Assembly (NCBI RefSeq): GCF_910589175.1
Contig: NZ_CAJURR010000019.1
Span: 1 to 49,203 of the forward strand
Direction of reading: 5' to 3'
Length of the DNA stretch: 49,203 nucleotides
Source: an uncultured Lactobacillus sp.
GTDB taxonomy: Bacteria; Bacillota; Bacilli; Lactobacillales; Lactobacillaceae
Part shown: positions 1 to 9,415 of the stretch, in pieces
Layout of the letters: each line of letters begins with the position of its first letter
Position numbering within the stretch: the first letter of the stretch is position 1
Translations under genes and position numbers: made by a program
Notes under the pieces: generated by a model
The model's database searches: none
Told to the model about the DNA's origin: nothing
The model's input: the letters and a program-made list of their open reading frames with translations, nothing else

Positions 1-57
1 GACAAATACCCGTGATCCGTATTTCAACGGACTAGATGTAATATCATGCCCGACATA

Positions 58-97
58 CACAAAAAAGCACCACTTTCAGTTGAACGTGGTGCTTAAT
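58..97 (-). terminator. Rho-independent terminator of the TetR gene
   Basis: A 9-bp perfect stem (AAGCACCAC at 65-73, GTGGTGCTT at 86-94) is followed, read on the minus strand, by a run of six T. It sits just past the stop of the TetR gene at 110. Confidence 0.8.
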
Positions 98-109
98 TAA
101 TCTATGAAA

Positions 110-733
110 CTAGCCTAGACGTTCTTCAAGAGAAGCGTCACTATCAGCAGCAAATAGTGGATTTTCTTCAACGTTAGTAAGACGATCATTTAACATTGCT
201 TCATGAATTTGTGCCTTTAAAACACTAACCATTTGAGCTTGTGAAAAGTTTGCCATCTTGTTAATGAGAAGAGTTGCTAAACCTGTAGCAGCAATCCAGT
301 TAGAAATCACAATATGATTGAGTCTTTCTTCAGAAAATTGCTCTGCATCAAATTGTTGCTTGAATTTTTCAAGTCCAAGTCCCATTAAAGTATCAACAAT
401 CATTTGGTTTCCGAATTTACCGTCTACAAACATTGCTCTAAACAAATCAACATGTTCTTTAGCAAAGTACAAGTATGAAAGATCTAAATCGATCAAAGGT
501 TCACCTGTAAAGTTCTGTTGAAGAGTATTAGACTTCAATTCATCAGAAATTCTTGCTAAAACTTGATTACGTAAATCTTGCATGTTTTTAAATTCAAGAT
601 AAATTGGTTGGGTTGAGCAGTTAACAGCCTTAGCAATGTTTCTTGCAGTTAAACTTTCAATTCCACCACGAACTGCTAATTTATAAGCAGCATCAAGGAT
701 TCTTTGCTTATCTATTTCTTTTTTTCTAGCCAC
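110..733 (-). CDS. TetR/AcrR-family transcriptional regulator
   Basis: A 207-aa one-component repressor-type protein. Residues about 5-60 form the TetR DNA-binding region: a first helix around RILDAAYKLAVRGG, then the helix-turn-helix around LTARNIAKAVNCSTQPIYLEF. The remainder is an all-helical ligand/dimer region without recognisable specificity. The 80-aa gene at 878-1120 lies upstream on the same strand, 144 nt away, and may be co-transcribed because no terminator is visible between them. The gap holds a perfect 11-bp inverted repeat (789-821) that could be its own operator. The ligand and targets cannot be told from sequence. Start chosen at ATG 733, where the HTH domain begins directly. 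Confidence 0.85.
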   Translation of the reverse strand: MARKKEIDKQRILDAAYKLAVRGGIESLTARNIAKAVNCSTQPIYLEFKNMQDLRNQVLARISDELKSNTLQQNFTGEPLIDLDLSYLYFAKEHVDLFRAMFVDGKFGNQMIVDTLMGLGLEKFKQQFDAEQFSEERLNHIVISNWIAATGLATLLINKMANFSQAQMVSVLKAQIHEAMLNDRLTNVEENPLFAADSDASLEERLG

Positions 734-788
734 TTTAATTACCTCACTTAATTCATATTCATCAACATCAACACATCGAGATCATCTA

Positions 789-821
789 AAAATAACAGAA
801 TTGCCTAACATCTGTTATTTT
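789..821. promoter_or_regulatory. 11-bp inverted repeat upstream of the TetR gene
   Basis: Arms AAAATAACAGA (789-799) and TCTGTTATTTT (811-821) are perfect reverse complements separated by 11 bases. They lie about 60-90 bases before the TetR start, next to overlapping TATAAT-like sequences on the minus strand (about 828-841). The position suits an autoregulatory operator. A stem-loop in the leader RNA is the alternative. Confidence 0.45.
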
Positions 822-877
822 CTCCGTGATTATATTATAACAAAAATATGAAAATGTGGAGAATTTTATATCAAATT

Positions 878-1120
878 CTATAATCTTTTAAATAAACTTG
901 AATCATCATCCCCAGTAAATTGATCATAGTGGGAATTAATCATTTCAATAACTTGTTGTTTATCTAGTCCTTCATTTGCAGCAAATGCTAAAAATGCAGC
1001 TGAAAGAATGTATCCTTTTTCGCGATTATCAACTAAATTATCAGAAAATTCCATATTAATGGTATTATCTTTGTAATCAGTTGTAAGAATGATTTTTTTA
1101 TCTTCTGGTAACTCTGCCAT
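878..1120 (-). CDS. small protein of unknown function, 80 aa
   Basis: I do not recognise this family. It is an acidic, soluble-looking 80-residue protein with no signal peptide or membrane segment. It starts MAELPEDKKIILTTDYK, has a predicted beta-rich N-terminal third, then a hydrophobic helix (ILSAAFLAFAANEG, about residues 38-51) and an acidic tail. Start ATG 1120 is preceded by a weak GA-rich ribosome binding site (TGAGGGC). It is divergent from the dipeptidase gene at 1198 and lies upstream of the TetR gene, perhaps in one transcript. Normal codon use argues for a real gene. Confidence 0.65.
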   Translation of the reverse strand: MAELPEDKKIILTTDYKDNTINMEFSDNLVDNREKGYILSAAFLAFAANEGLDKQQVIEMINSHYDQFTGDDDSSLFKRL

Positions 1121-1197
1121 TTTAATGCCCTCACTTATTTTTAAGTTTTATACGTTACAATATAGATTATATTATATCAATAGAAAGTGTGAAACCT

Positions 1198-2610
1198 ATG
1201 ACTTCTCCTGTTGGACGTTCATCTTGTACATCTATTTTAATCGGTAAGAAAGCTACTGTAGACGGTAGTGTGATTATCGGCCGAAACGAAGATGCTAAGA
1301 CTGCTTGGCCTAAGCATCTTGCTTTTAATTCACATCAAACAATTAAAAATAACATTTTTAAGTCAAAAGACAATAAGTTTCAGATGGAATTACCTGACGA
1401 ACGTTTTTCTTACTCTTCTACTCCTGAATGGACAGATAAATATGGAGTATTTGAAGAGGATGGAATTAATGAATATCACGTTGCAATGAGCGCTACTGAA
1501 AGTGCCTATGCTAATGATCGTGTAATGGCAATGGATCCTTTTGATGAAGAAAAAGGCATCTTAGAAGAAGCAATGGTAACAGTTGTTTTACCATATATTA
1601 AATCTGCTCGCGAAGGTGTAGAACGTTTAGGAAAAATCGTTCAAAAGCACGGTGCAGCAGAAGCAGATGGAATTTTATTTGCAGATAAAGATGAAGCTTG
1701 GTATATGGAAATTGGTTCTGGCCACCATTATGTTGCTCAACGCATCCCTGACGATTCATACGCAGTAGTTGCTAATCAATTAGCAATTCAAATCATTGAT
1801 TTTAACGATAAAGACAATTTTATAACTTCTCCTGGGATTCAAGAATTTGTCTACCAAAATAATCTTTGGCCAAAAGATAAACCATTTAATTTCAGATTGA
1901 TTTTTGGTACGCATGATGATTCTGATTTAACTTATAACACACCTCGTGTTTGGAGCGGTCAAAAACTTCTAACTCCGTCCATAGATCAAGATCCAGAAAG
2001 TTTTGATTTACCGTTCATTAGAAAGCCTGACCATCCTATATCTATTCAAGACGCTCAACGCGTTTTAAGCGATCACTTTAATGGTACACAGTATGACCTA
2101 ACTAATTCTAAAAACGAAGGTCAACCTGCCTATCGTCCAATTGCTGTAGCTACTACTCAAGAATCCCACCTCCTGCAACTTCGAGGAAAAAATATGACTC
2201 ATTGGCTAGCAATGGGAATTGCCGCACAAAGTGTTTACATTCCTTTTTACCCACAAGGAACTAAAGTACCAACTATGTTCAAATACGGTAAAGAAGAATT
2301 TTCAACAAATTCAGCTTACTGGGTATTTAAAATGGCTAGCGTTTTAGTAGACCGAAATTGGAATAAATATGCAACTAATTTAGTTAATACACAAAAAGCA
2401 ACGAATCTAGCTTTGAATAAACTACGAGCTGAATATGATAAGAAATTGACTCAAGAAAAAGACGAAGCTAATAAAGTAGAGTTAGTAAACGAAGCTAATA
2501 AAAAATTAGCCGATATTGCTATTAAGAACTATCAAAAATTGAATGCCAAATTGATTACTGCTCAAACTGCCGATTCACCACTTCGGTTTAAGATTGATCC
2601 TAATTTGTAG
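1198..2610 (+). CDS. pepD: C69-family dipeptidase (PepD type)
   Basis: An N-terminal-nucleophile peptidase of the C69/U34 family, which hydrolyses dipeptides in the cytoplasm. In this family a short leader is removed so that a cysteine becomes the N-terminal nucleophile. Here that is Cys10, followed by the hallmark TSILIGKKATVDGS and the GRNED motif. About 470 aa is the usual length. The reading frame is open from a GTG at 1189, but ATG 1198 has better spacing from the AGAAAGTG ribosome binding site and fits the short pro-peptide of known PepD enzymes. It ends in a Lys/Glu-rich helical tail (about residues 395-445). Monocistronic, ending in a two-way terminator. Lactobacilli usually carry several pepD paralogues, so the exact letter cannot be given. 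Confidence 0.88.
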   Translation: MTSPVGRSSCTSILIGKKATVDGSVIIGRNEDAKTAWPKHLAFNSHQTIKNNIFKSKDNKFQMELPDERFSYSSTPEWTDKYGVFEEDGINEYHVAMSATESAYANDRVMAMDPFDEEKGILEEAMVTVVLPYIKSAREGVERLGKIVQKHGAAEADGILFADKDEAWYMEIGSGHHYVAQRIPDDSYAVVANQLAIQIIDFNDKDNFITSPGIQEFVYQNNLWPKDKPFNFRLIFGTHDDSDLTYNTPRVWSGQKLLTPSIDQDPESFDLPFIRKPDHPISIQDAQRVLSDHFNGTQYDLTNSKNEGQPAYRPIAVATTQESHLLQLRGKNMTHWLAMGIAAQSVYIPFYPQGTKVPTMFKYGKEEFSTNSAYWVFKMASVLVDRNWNKYATNLVNTQKATNLALNKLRAEYDKKLTQEKDEANKVELVNEANKKLADIAIKNYQKLNAKLITAQTADSPLRFKIDPNL

Positions 2611-2631
2611 AATTGAAGTTATTCCTAACTG

Positions 2632-2673
2632 AAAAGAATTCAAGCACATTTTTATAGATGCTTGAATTCTTTT

Positions 2674-2675
<2 letters not shown>
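2632..2675. terminator. bidirectional terminator between pepD and the bgl operon
   Basis: The stem AAGAATTCAAGCA / TGCTTGAATTCTT (about 2634-2646 and 2659-2671) has A-runs on the left and T-runs on the right, so it can end transcripts from both converging genes. The stop codon of the glucosidase gene lies in its T-tract. Confidence 0.8.
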
Positions 2676-4161
<1,486 letters not shown>

Positions 4162-6024
4162 CTAAGCTAATACAATAACATTACTATTAGTTGTAACATC
4201 CTTTTCCTCATCTTTTTTGGTTACAACTGGCAATACTTCTAAGAAATCCTTACTATTCAGCACAATCATCATTACTGTTGGATCATATCCAGCTTTTTTT
4301 ATTTTATCTATATCAAAATCAACCAATTCTTGGCCAGCTTTCACATGATCCCCTTTTTTAACTAATTGCTTAAATCCATCGCCATTCATCTGAACTGTAT
4401 CAATCCCTATATGAATCAATATATCTGCATCATTGTCTAAATGGAGACCAATAGCATGGCCTGTATCAAAAGTAGCTGTAACCACCCCATCATCAGGAGC
4501 GTAAATTTTACCTTCACTAGGAATAACAGCGATTCCTTTTCCCATTACTCCACTTGCAAATGTTTCATCCTTTACTTCACTAAGGGGCTCTATTTTTCCA
4601 TTTACAGGACTCTTTAAATCATGTTTTTCATGTACTTGATCAAACTTTGTTTTTTGATTATTTTCATCTACTGGATCATCAAAACCAATCATCCATGTAG
4701 CAATAAATGTAGCAACACTAGCAACAATAATTACAATAATAGCTTGAATAACAAAGTTTTCAGTTTTAGAAACCCACATTGGCAAACTTAAAAAAGCAGG
4801 TGTGACATAAATAAATGCCTTAATTTTCATAAAACTTGCAACTATACCTGCAATTGCACCACCAATCATTGCTCCATACATAGGTTTCTTTAATGGTAAA
4901 TTAACACCAAACAAAGCAGGTTCAGTAATTCCACCTAAATATGCAGTTGCACTAGATGATAATGCTAAACTTTTCAAATTCTTGTTTTTACTCTTTAAAC
5001 CAACTGCTAGTGAAGCAGCTGCTTGAGACATATTTGAACATAATGCAACTACACGAATAATTGGATCAAAACCTTGTGTAGCAACTAATTGAATACTAAT
5101 TGGGCTTAAAGCCTTGTGAATTCCAATAGATACAAACCAAGGATATGCAGCAGCCAAAATCGGAATAGCAACAATTCCTGCATTGTGGAATAGCCACATG
5201 GAGATAAATCCAATACCTTCAGATATCATATTAGAGATTGGTCCAATAACCAGAAAAATTAAGGGTGCAGTTATAAGCATCGTTAACATTGGAACCATAA
5301 AAATTTTCACCATATTTGGTGTATATTTCTTCACATATTTATAAATATAGGACATGATCCAAACTGAAATAATTGCAGTAATTAAAGTAGAGGAATATTT
5401 AATTAACTGTACTGGCATTCCGAGAAAATCTACTGGTTTTTTAGCTGCAACCATTGCTGTCCAAATGGGATGTTCAGTTACTAACCCCATAAAAGCACCT
5501 AGATATTGATCTGTATTAAAAACCTTAGCGGCTGAAAAGCCAATAAACGCCGGCATAAAGAAATAACCAGTATCAAAAATCAAATTTAATATTTGATAAG
5601 TTTGGCTTTTATCTGACAATAAACCGCTAATTGTCAAAATCAAAAGTAAAACTTTTCCCATTCCGGCTCCAGCAAGTAATGGGATAGCTGGAGCAATTGA
5701 TCCAGTAATCACACTAATTACAGTATCAAAGATATTTTTCTTTTCTTTAGGCGTTGACTTATAACTATCATCATTTTCGATGTTAATCATCTTAACTAAG
5801 TCGTTGTAAACATCTTCAACTGTACTACCAATAACTAATTGATATTGTCCTGCTTTTTTTACTACTTGCAGTACTCCAGGAATTTGTGCAGCTGCAGCAT
5901 CATCGGCCTTACTTTCATCTTTTAAAACAAATCTTAGTCTTGTCGCACAATGAACAACAGACTGAATATTATCTTCTCCTCCAACAGCAGCTATAATCTG
6001 CTTATTCATATTTTCATAGCTCAT
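4162..6024 (-). CDS. bglP: PTS beta-glucoside transporter EIIBCA
   Basis: Membrane permease and kinase of the phosphotransferase system, importing and phosphorylating a beta-glucoside. Domain order in 620 aa: EIIB (about 1-85, phospho-cysteine Cys26 in HCATRLR), a hydrophobic EIIC channel domain (about 105-450, with the [11 protein letters not shown] motif), and EIIA of the glucose type (about 475-610, phospho-histidine about 538 in LIHIGIDTV). Its start overlaps the antiterminator stop by the sequence ATGA (6021-6024), which implies translational coupling. The downstream 6-phospho-beta-glucosidase fixes the substrate class. The tail after EIIA is long and Thr/Asn-rich. Confidence 0.92.
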   Translation of the reverse strand: MSYENMNKQIIAAVGGEDNIQSVVHCATRLRFVLKDESKADDAAAAQIPGVLQVVKKAGQYQLVIGSTVEDVYNDLVKMINIENDDSYKSTPKEKKNIFDTVISVITGSIAPAIPLLAGAGMGKVLLLILTISGLLSDKSQTYQILNLIFDTGYFFMPAFIGFSAAKVFNTDQYLGAFMGLVTEHPIWTAMVAAKKPVDFLGMPVQLIKYSSTLITAIISVWIMSYIYKYVKKYTPNMVKIFMVPMLTMLITAPLIFLVIGPISNMISEGIGFISMWLFHNAGIVAIPILAAAYPWFVSIGIHKALSPISIQLVATQGFDPIIRVVALCSNMSQAAASLAVGLKSKNKNLKSLALSSSATAYLGGITEPALFGVNLPLKKPMYGAMIGGAIAGIVASFMKIKAFIYVTPAFLSLPMWVSKTENFVIQAIIVIIVASVATFIATWMIGFDDPVDENNQKTKFDQVHEKHDLKSPVNGKIEPLSEVKDETFASGVMGKGIAVIPSEGKIYAPDDGVVTATFDTGHAIGLHLDNDADILIHIGIDTVQMNGDGFKQLVKKGDHVKAGQELVDFDIDKIKKAGYDPTVMMIVLNSKDFLEVLPVVTKKDEEKDVTTNSNVIVLA

Positions 6025-6869
6025 TTTTCTTCTCCACTCACAATTTTATTAATGTGTATTGCTAAATACATAATCTCTTCATTGTTTAATTCATAATTAT
6101 ATTTTTCAAAAATATATTCTTTGATCTTCAAAGCACATTTATACGCTTCAATATCACTATTTTTTATTACATTTAAAATTTCTTGGCTCAAATCTCCAAA
6201 GCTTGGTTGATTCTTTTTATACATCATAGCTTTCCAAAAGAACTTCAAGTGAACAGCAAAGCGGTTATAATTCAAGGATTGATAGTCAATATTAATGTGG
6301 AAATAATATCTAACAATTTTAGTAATTGATTTTATAAAATCTACTGATTTACTAAAATCACTAATATCATTTCCTAACTCCCCACTGATGATATGTACTG
6401 CAATAAATCCAGCTTCGTCTTCTGGAAAACTCAAATTAAATTGTGCATCTAACAGCTTTAAAGCCCATAAACCATATTGATATTCTTTTGGATAATAATT
6501 TTTTACTTCCCAAATAAATTTATTGTTTAAATACAGACCCTTCCTGGCTCTTTCTACACTTGTAGCTAAGTGATCGGTCAACGTTATATACACACTATCG
6601 GCTAATTCAATATTTTCTTCAAATTTCAATCTATCAACAATTTTTTGTGCAATTTGAAAGAAAATAGGATCAGTTTCATGAATTGTTTCTAATAGTAGTT
6701 TTCTTTGATTGTCAGACAATGGTGTGAAAATTTTATATATTTTTTGTTTATCAAATTCATCCCCCGCTTTTTTCCCATAAGCAATTCCTTTACCAAGAGC
6801 AATTATCTCTTCGTGCTCTTGATTTTCACTAATAACAGCACTATTATTTAAAACCCTTATTATCTTCAT
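6021..6869 (-). CDS. licT: LicT/BglG-family transcriptional antiterminator
   Basis: RNA-binding antiterminator controlling the bgl operon. The first ~55 residues form the CAT RNA-binding domain (MKIIRVLNNSAVI... GKGIAYGKKAGDEF), followed by two PRD domains with the histidines phosphorylated by HPr/EII. The frame is open further upstream, but ATG 6869 has an ideal AAGGAGG site 9 nt before it and matches the invariant N-terminus of the family. The longer frame would run into the leader terminator. First gene of licT-bglP-bglA. A RAT sequence and terminator precede it (6889-6954), so the protein probably controls its own transcript. Confidence 0.92.
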   Translation of the reverse strand: MKIIRVLNNSAVISENQEHEEIIALGKGIAYGKKAGDEFDKQKIYKIFTPLSDNQRKLLLETIHETDPIFFQIAQKIVDRLKFEENIELADSVYITLTDHLATSVERARKGLYLNNKFIWEVKNYYPKEYQYGLWALKLLDAQFNLSFPEDEAGFIAVHIISGELGNDISDFSKSVDFIKSITKIVRYYFHINIDYQSLNYNRFAVHLKFFWKAMMYKKNQPSFGDLSQEILNVIKNSDIEAYKCALKIKEYIFEKYNYELNNEEIMYLAIHINKIVSGEEK

Positions 6870-6888
6870 CTTGCCTCCTTGAACATGC

Positions 6889-6931
6889 AAAAAGCCCACT
6901 TATCCCTTATTAACTAGAGACAAGTGGGTTT
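6889..6931 (-). terminator. conditional leader terminator of the bgl operon
   Basis: Read on the minus strand, AACCCACTTGTC (6919-6930) pairs with GATAAGTGGGCTT (about 6892-6904) with one bulge, followed by five T. It lies between the operon promoter region and licT. Its 5' arm overlaps the end of the RAT element, the classical arrangement for BglG/LicT antitermination. Confidence 0.85.
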
Positions 6932-6954
6932 TGTGCAAAATATTGTTACAATCT
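6926..6954 (-). promoter_or_regulatory. RAT (ribonucleic antiterminator) site for LicT
   Basis: The minus-strand sequence AGATTGTAACAATATTTTGC, running on into ACAAAACCC, fits the LicT/SacT/BglG RAT pattern (GATTGTTACTG... GCAGGCAAAACC). It overlaps the first bases of the terminator stem, so protein binding here would prevent the terminator from forming. Confidence 0.85.
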
Positions 6955-6978
6955 CACTTTATTCACTTTTCAATTAAA

Positions 6979-6993
6979 TGATAACGCTTTCTT
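6979..6993 (-). promoter_or_regulatory. cre-like site in the bgl promoter region
   Basis: Minus strand AAGAAAGCGTTATCA matches the catabolite-responsive consensus WTGNAANCGNWWNCA at all but one position. It lies between weak promoter-like hexamers ATGATA (6994-6999) and TAATTG (6971-6976), 17 nt apart, which would start RNA just before the RAT element. It shares 14 bp with the cellobiose-PTS promoter at 15847-15860. CcpA repression is inferred. Confidence 0.6.
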
Positions 6994-7009
6994 TATCATA
7001 TTTCAATAC

Positions 7010-7690
7010 TTAATTGTTCTTTTTCAAGCTCAAGCGTCCATCTAACATTTCATAAATCTTATCCGAATACTTATTAAGTCTTAAATCATGGGTAACTAAA
7101 ATAATAGCCTTTTCTTTTTGCTTAGCTAAAGTTTTAAATAGTTTTCCCACTTCTTCAACCTTTTCACTATCTAATGAAGCAGTAGGTTCATCAGCTAAAA
7201 TAATGGCTGGATCTGCATATAGTGCTCTTGCAATTGCCACTCTTTGCTGCTGACCACCTGATAATTCCTTAGGATATTTATTTACCAGTTGTGAAATTCC
7301 AAGTTCATCTAGTAATTCATCAAGAGCTTCTTTACTTAAATTACCGGTCTTTTTAACCTTATCTACTAAAATGAACTGTTCCCTAACAGTTAAATAAGGA
7401 ACTAAATTATAAGCCTGTAAGACAAAGCCGATTTTATCTAGACGTAGTGCATCAGCTTGCTTAGGAGAATAATTAGTTACGTTATCTCCTCCAATAAATA
7501 CTTCACCCGAAGTAGGCTTTTGTAGTGCTCCTGCAATTGTTAAAAAAGTACTCTTGCCGGCTCCAGAAGGGCCTTCAATTAAGACAACTTCACCTTTTTG
7601 AGCTTCAAAATTTATATTTTTTAGAGCGTTAACCTTGGCATCTCCTTGACCATAGGATTTGCTTACATCTTTTAATTCAATTACTGACAT
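7010..7690 (-). CDS. hrtA: ABC transporter ATPase, HrtA-like heme efflux
   Basis: ATP-binding subunit of a MacB/LolD-type transporter working with the permease directly upstream. The 226 aa contain Walker A GPSGAGKST (residues 40-48), a Q-loop near GFVLQAYNLV, signature LSGGQQQR, Walker B IILADEPTASLD and the H-loop histidine in VTHD. The gene order TetR regulator - FtsX permease - ATPase and the operator sequence match lactococcal hrtRBA, so heme or porphyrin export is the best guess. No terminator is visible after it, so some transcripts may run into the bgl leader. The ATPase alone could equally belong to a peptide or lipoprotein exporter. Confidence 0.8.
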   Translation of the reverse strand: MSVIELKDVSKSYGQGDAKVNALKNINFEAQKGEVVLIEGPSGAGKSTFLTIAGALQKPTSGEVFIGGDNVTNYSPKQADALRLDKIGFVLQAYNLVPYLTVREQFILVDKVKKTGNLSKEALDELLDELGISQLVNKYPKELSGGQQQRVAIARALYADPAIILADEPTASLDSEKVEEVGKLFKTLAKQKEKAIILVTHDLRLNKYSDKIYEMLDGRLSLKKNN

Positions 7691-7703
7691 CTAACTGCCT
7701 CCC

Positions 7704-8756
7704 TTACACAGCCTTTGAAGGATCAACCTTAAGAATTGAACGAATTGGAATTAATCCACCGATTGCTCCCATTAAAATCATCCCTACAAATGTTGAAATC
7801 ATGATCCATGGGGCAAAATCAATCGGTACAGTAGCTGGCATTACGCTAACAGTCAGCAGCATTAAAAGATATGCTAAGACCGTACCGATAATTACTAAAA
7901 TTAATGATTGACTAAGAGTAGCACCAATTAATGTCTTGCTTGGGATACCTTGTGCTCTTAAAACAGCATAATTTGGCATTTTTTGAATAGTTAAAATGTA
8001 TAAAAATACTGCAATCACAATTAACGAAATTACAAATAGAAAACCAATCATTAATTCAAAAGTTGAATTTTGAGCTGTATAACCAGGTAATTTATTAACA
8101 AAAGTCTGCTTATCATAAGATCTAACATTCTTAGCTTTAAAATCTAAGTTTTTCTTAGAAATAATTCCAGAAGCTTCTACATTCGGAGCCATTGGTCTTA
8201 ATTTTTTCCACGCTGTCATCGTACCATAAGCAATTGGCGCAATATTAATCTTAGCATTTTTTAAGAAACCAACAATTTTATACTTTTGATCACTACCATT
8301 TAGGGTTACTTTATCACCTAAGCGATAACCACGATTCCAGAGAATTTGATCAACAGCTATTTCGTCATTATGCTTTGCTTTACGACCAGAAACTACTTCC
8401 AGATCTTTATAGATGTACTCATCTTTATTCAATCCAATAAATTGAGCTGAAACTGTTTGATGTTTCTTTTCTTTCATTACAATTGGCACTATCCCGATAT
8501 AGCTATCATTTTTTGTCTTTTTAAAATCTTTTAGATTTTCTTTGGTTAGTAGAGACTGACTTAAACTTACATTCGAATTGTCATTCAAAACAACCGATTG
8601 AGTTTGCCAGCTATTAACTGCTTGTGTATTTTCTGAAGCTAGACCTACTGACAATGATGACAGCATAAAAATTAAATATGCAATTAAAAAAATCATCAAT
8701 GTAATTAAGCCGTACCGTAACTTCTCGTATTTTATTTCTTTTAGAGCTAAAAACAT
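7704..8756 (-). CDS. hrtB: FtsX-type ABC permease, HrtB-like
   Basis: Membrane subunit of the exporter with the 7010-7690 ATPase. The 350 aa show one N-terminal membrane helix (about 15-35), a ~190-residue extracytoplasmic region, then three membrane helices in a C-terminal FtsX domain (about 235-340). This is the topology of the MacB/HrtB superfamily. Spacing to the regulator upstream is 6 nt and to the ATPase 13 nt, so the three genes form one operon. The heme role rests on context and the operators, not on residues in this protein. Confidence 0.8.
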   Translation of the reverse strand: MFLALKEIKYEKLRYGLITLMIFLIAYLIFMLSSLSVGLASENTQAVNSWQTQSVVLNDNSNVSLSQSLLTKENLKDFKKTKNDSYIGIVPIVMKEKKHQTVSAQFIGLNKDEYIYKDLEVVSGRKAKHNDEIAVDQILWNRGYRLGDKVTLNGSDQKYKIVGFLKNAKINIAPIAYGTMTAWKKLRPMAPNVEASGIISKKNLDFKAKNVRSYDKQTFVNKLPGYTAQNSTFELMIGFLFVISLIVIAVFLYILTIQKMPNYAVLRAQGIPSKTLIGATLSQSLILVIIGTVLAYLLMLLTVSVMPATVPIDFAPWIMISTFVGMILMGAIGGLIPIRSILKVDPSKAV

Positions 8757-8762
8757 TTTTAC

Positions 8763-9284
8763 CTACTTTCTTTGTAATAAACATAAACTTTCATGGTATC
8801 TTTTTAGAATTTTTTCTTTATTCTCTTTATCAAATAAAGCTAAATCTATGGCTTCATGAGTTAAAACCATGGCAGCCCAGACTTGAGAGTCGAGATTAAG
8901 AAAAGCATCCTTCTGCTTTTTATCATCTCCAAGAAAAGCTTGATTCTGACTAAGATGTAGTTTAATTAGATCAAAATAGATACTATTTTCAGTCTGATTA
9001 ATAAAATCAATCGTCATCTTATAAAAAGTTTCAGGATCAAATTCTCTCAACCTTGTTGGAGGTCCCATATGAACTTCTTTCATCGCAAGACGATAAAGAT
9101 AAGTATATGCACCGTTTAAATCGCCAAAATACTTATAAAATGCCCCTCTAGCAATCCCTGCATCTTTTACAATGCGTGCTACTTGTGCTTTAGCTAAGGG
9201 ATAAGTACTAAATTCTTTTAAGAGCGCTCCCTCAATCTTTTGTTTCTTTTCATCTGAAAGATTTATAAAAGTTTCACTAACCAT
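8763..9284 (-). CDS. hrtR: TetR-family regulator, HrtR-like heme sensor
   Basis: First gene of the exporter operon, 173 aa from ATG 9284. That start has GAGGAGGGAAGG directly before it; an upstream in-frame ATG (9299) lies inside the operator and is unlikely. An N-terminal TetR helix-turn-helix (about 18-55, RIVKDAGIARGAFYKYFG) is followed by a helical sensor domain. In lactococcal HrtR, heme is held by two histidines, reported as His72 and His149. Here a histidine also falls at position 72 (KEVHMG), and His143 (LTHE) is a candidate partner. Two copies of a palindrome almost identical to the HrtR operator overlap its promoter. Function by homology and context. Confidence 0.8.
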   Translation of the reverse strand: MVSETFINLSDEKKQKIEGALLKEFSTYPLAKAQVARIVKDAGIARGAFYKYFGDLNGAYTYLYRLAMKEVHMGPPTRLREFDPETFYKMTIDFINQTENSIYFDLIKLHLSQNQAFLGDDKKQKDAFLNLDSQVWAAMVLTHEAIDLALFDKENKEKILKRYHESLCLLQRK

Positions 9285-9298
9285 GCCTTCCCTCCTCA

Positions 9299-9311
9299 TG
9301 ACACCGTGTCA
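9299..9311. promoter_or_regulatory. HrtR-type operator, copy 1
   Basis: TGACACCGTGTCA is a perfect palindrome around its central base. It lies directly upstream of the hrtR ribosome binding site, downstream of the promoter. As I recall it, the lactococcal HrtR site is ATGACACAGTGTCAT, differing only at the centre and ends. Confidence 0.85.
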
Positions 9312-9327
9312 CTTTTAATGTGTCTTA

Positions 9328-9356
9328 AGTCTATTCCTAAAGTGACACCGTGTCAA
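9328..9356 (-). promoter_or_regulatory. promoter of the hrt operon
   Basis: Minus strand TTGACA (9351-9356), a 17-nt spacer and TAGACT (9328-9333) form a good sigma-A promoter. The -35 box is embedded in operator copy 2, so repressor binding would block polymerase directly. Confidence 0.75.
9343..9355. promoter_or_regulatory. HrtR-type operator, copy 2
   Basis: Second identical TGACACCGTGTCA palindrome, 44 bp (about four helical turns) from copy 1 and overlapping the -35 box. The pair brackets the promoter core. Confidence 0.85.
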
Positions 9357-9367
9357 CATCTAGGTAT

Positions 9368-9405
9368 AAAAAATGCTTAATTTCGATAAGATATCAAAAT
9401 CAAGC
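9368..9405 (-). terminator. terminator of the histidine-phosphatase pair
   Basis: On the minus strand a 13-pair stem with two G-T wobbles (9393-9405 with 9375-9387) is followed by a run of six T (9368-9373). It ends the two-gene operon before the hrt promoter. Confidence 0.7.
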
Positions 9406-9415
9406 CTTAAATTCA

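Noticed and set aside
1..57. Window edge upstream of the first terminator
   Set aside because: Too short to interpret; no motif or frame that can be supported.
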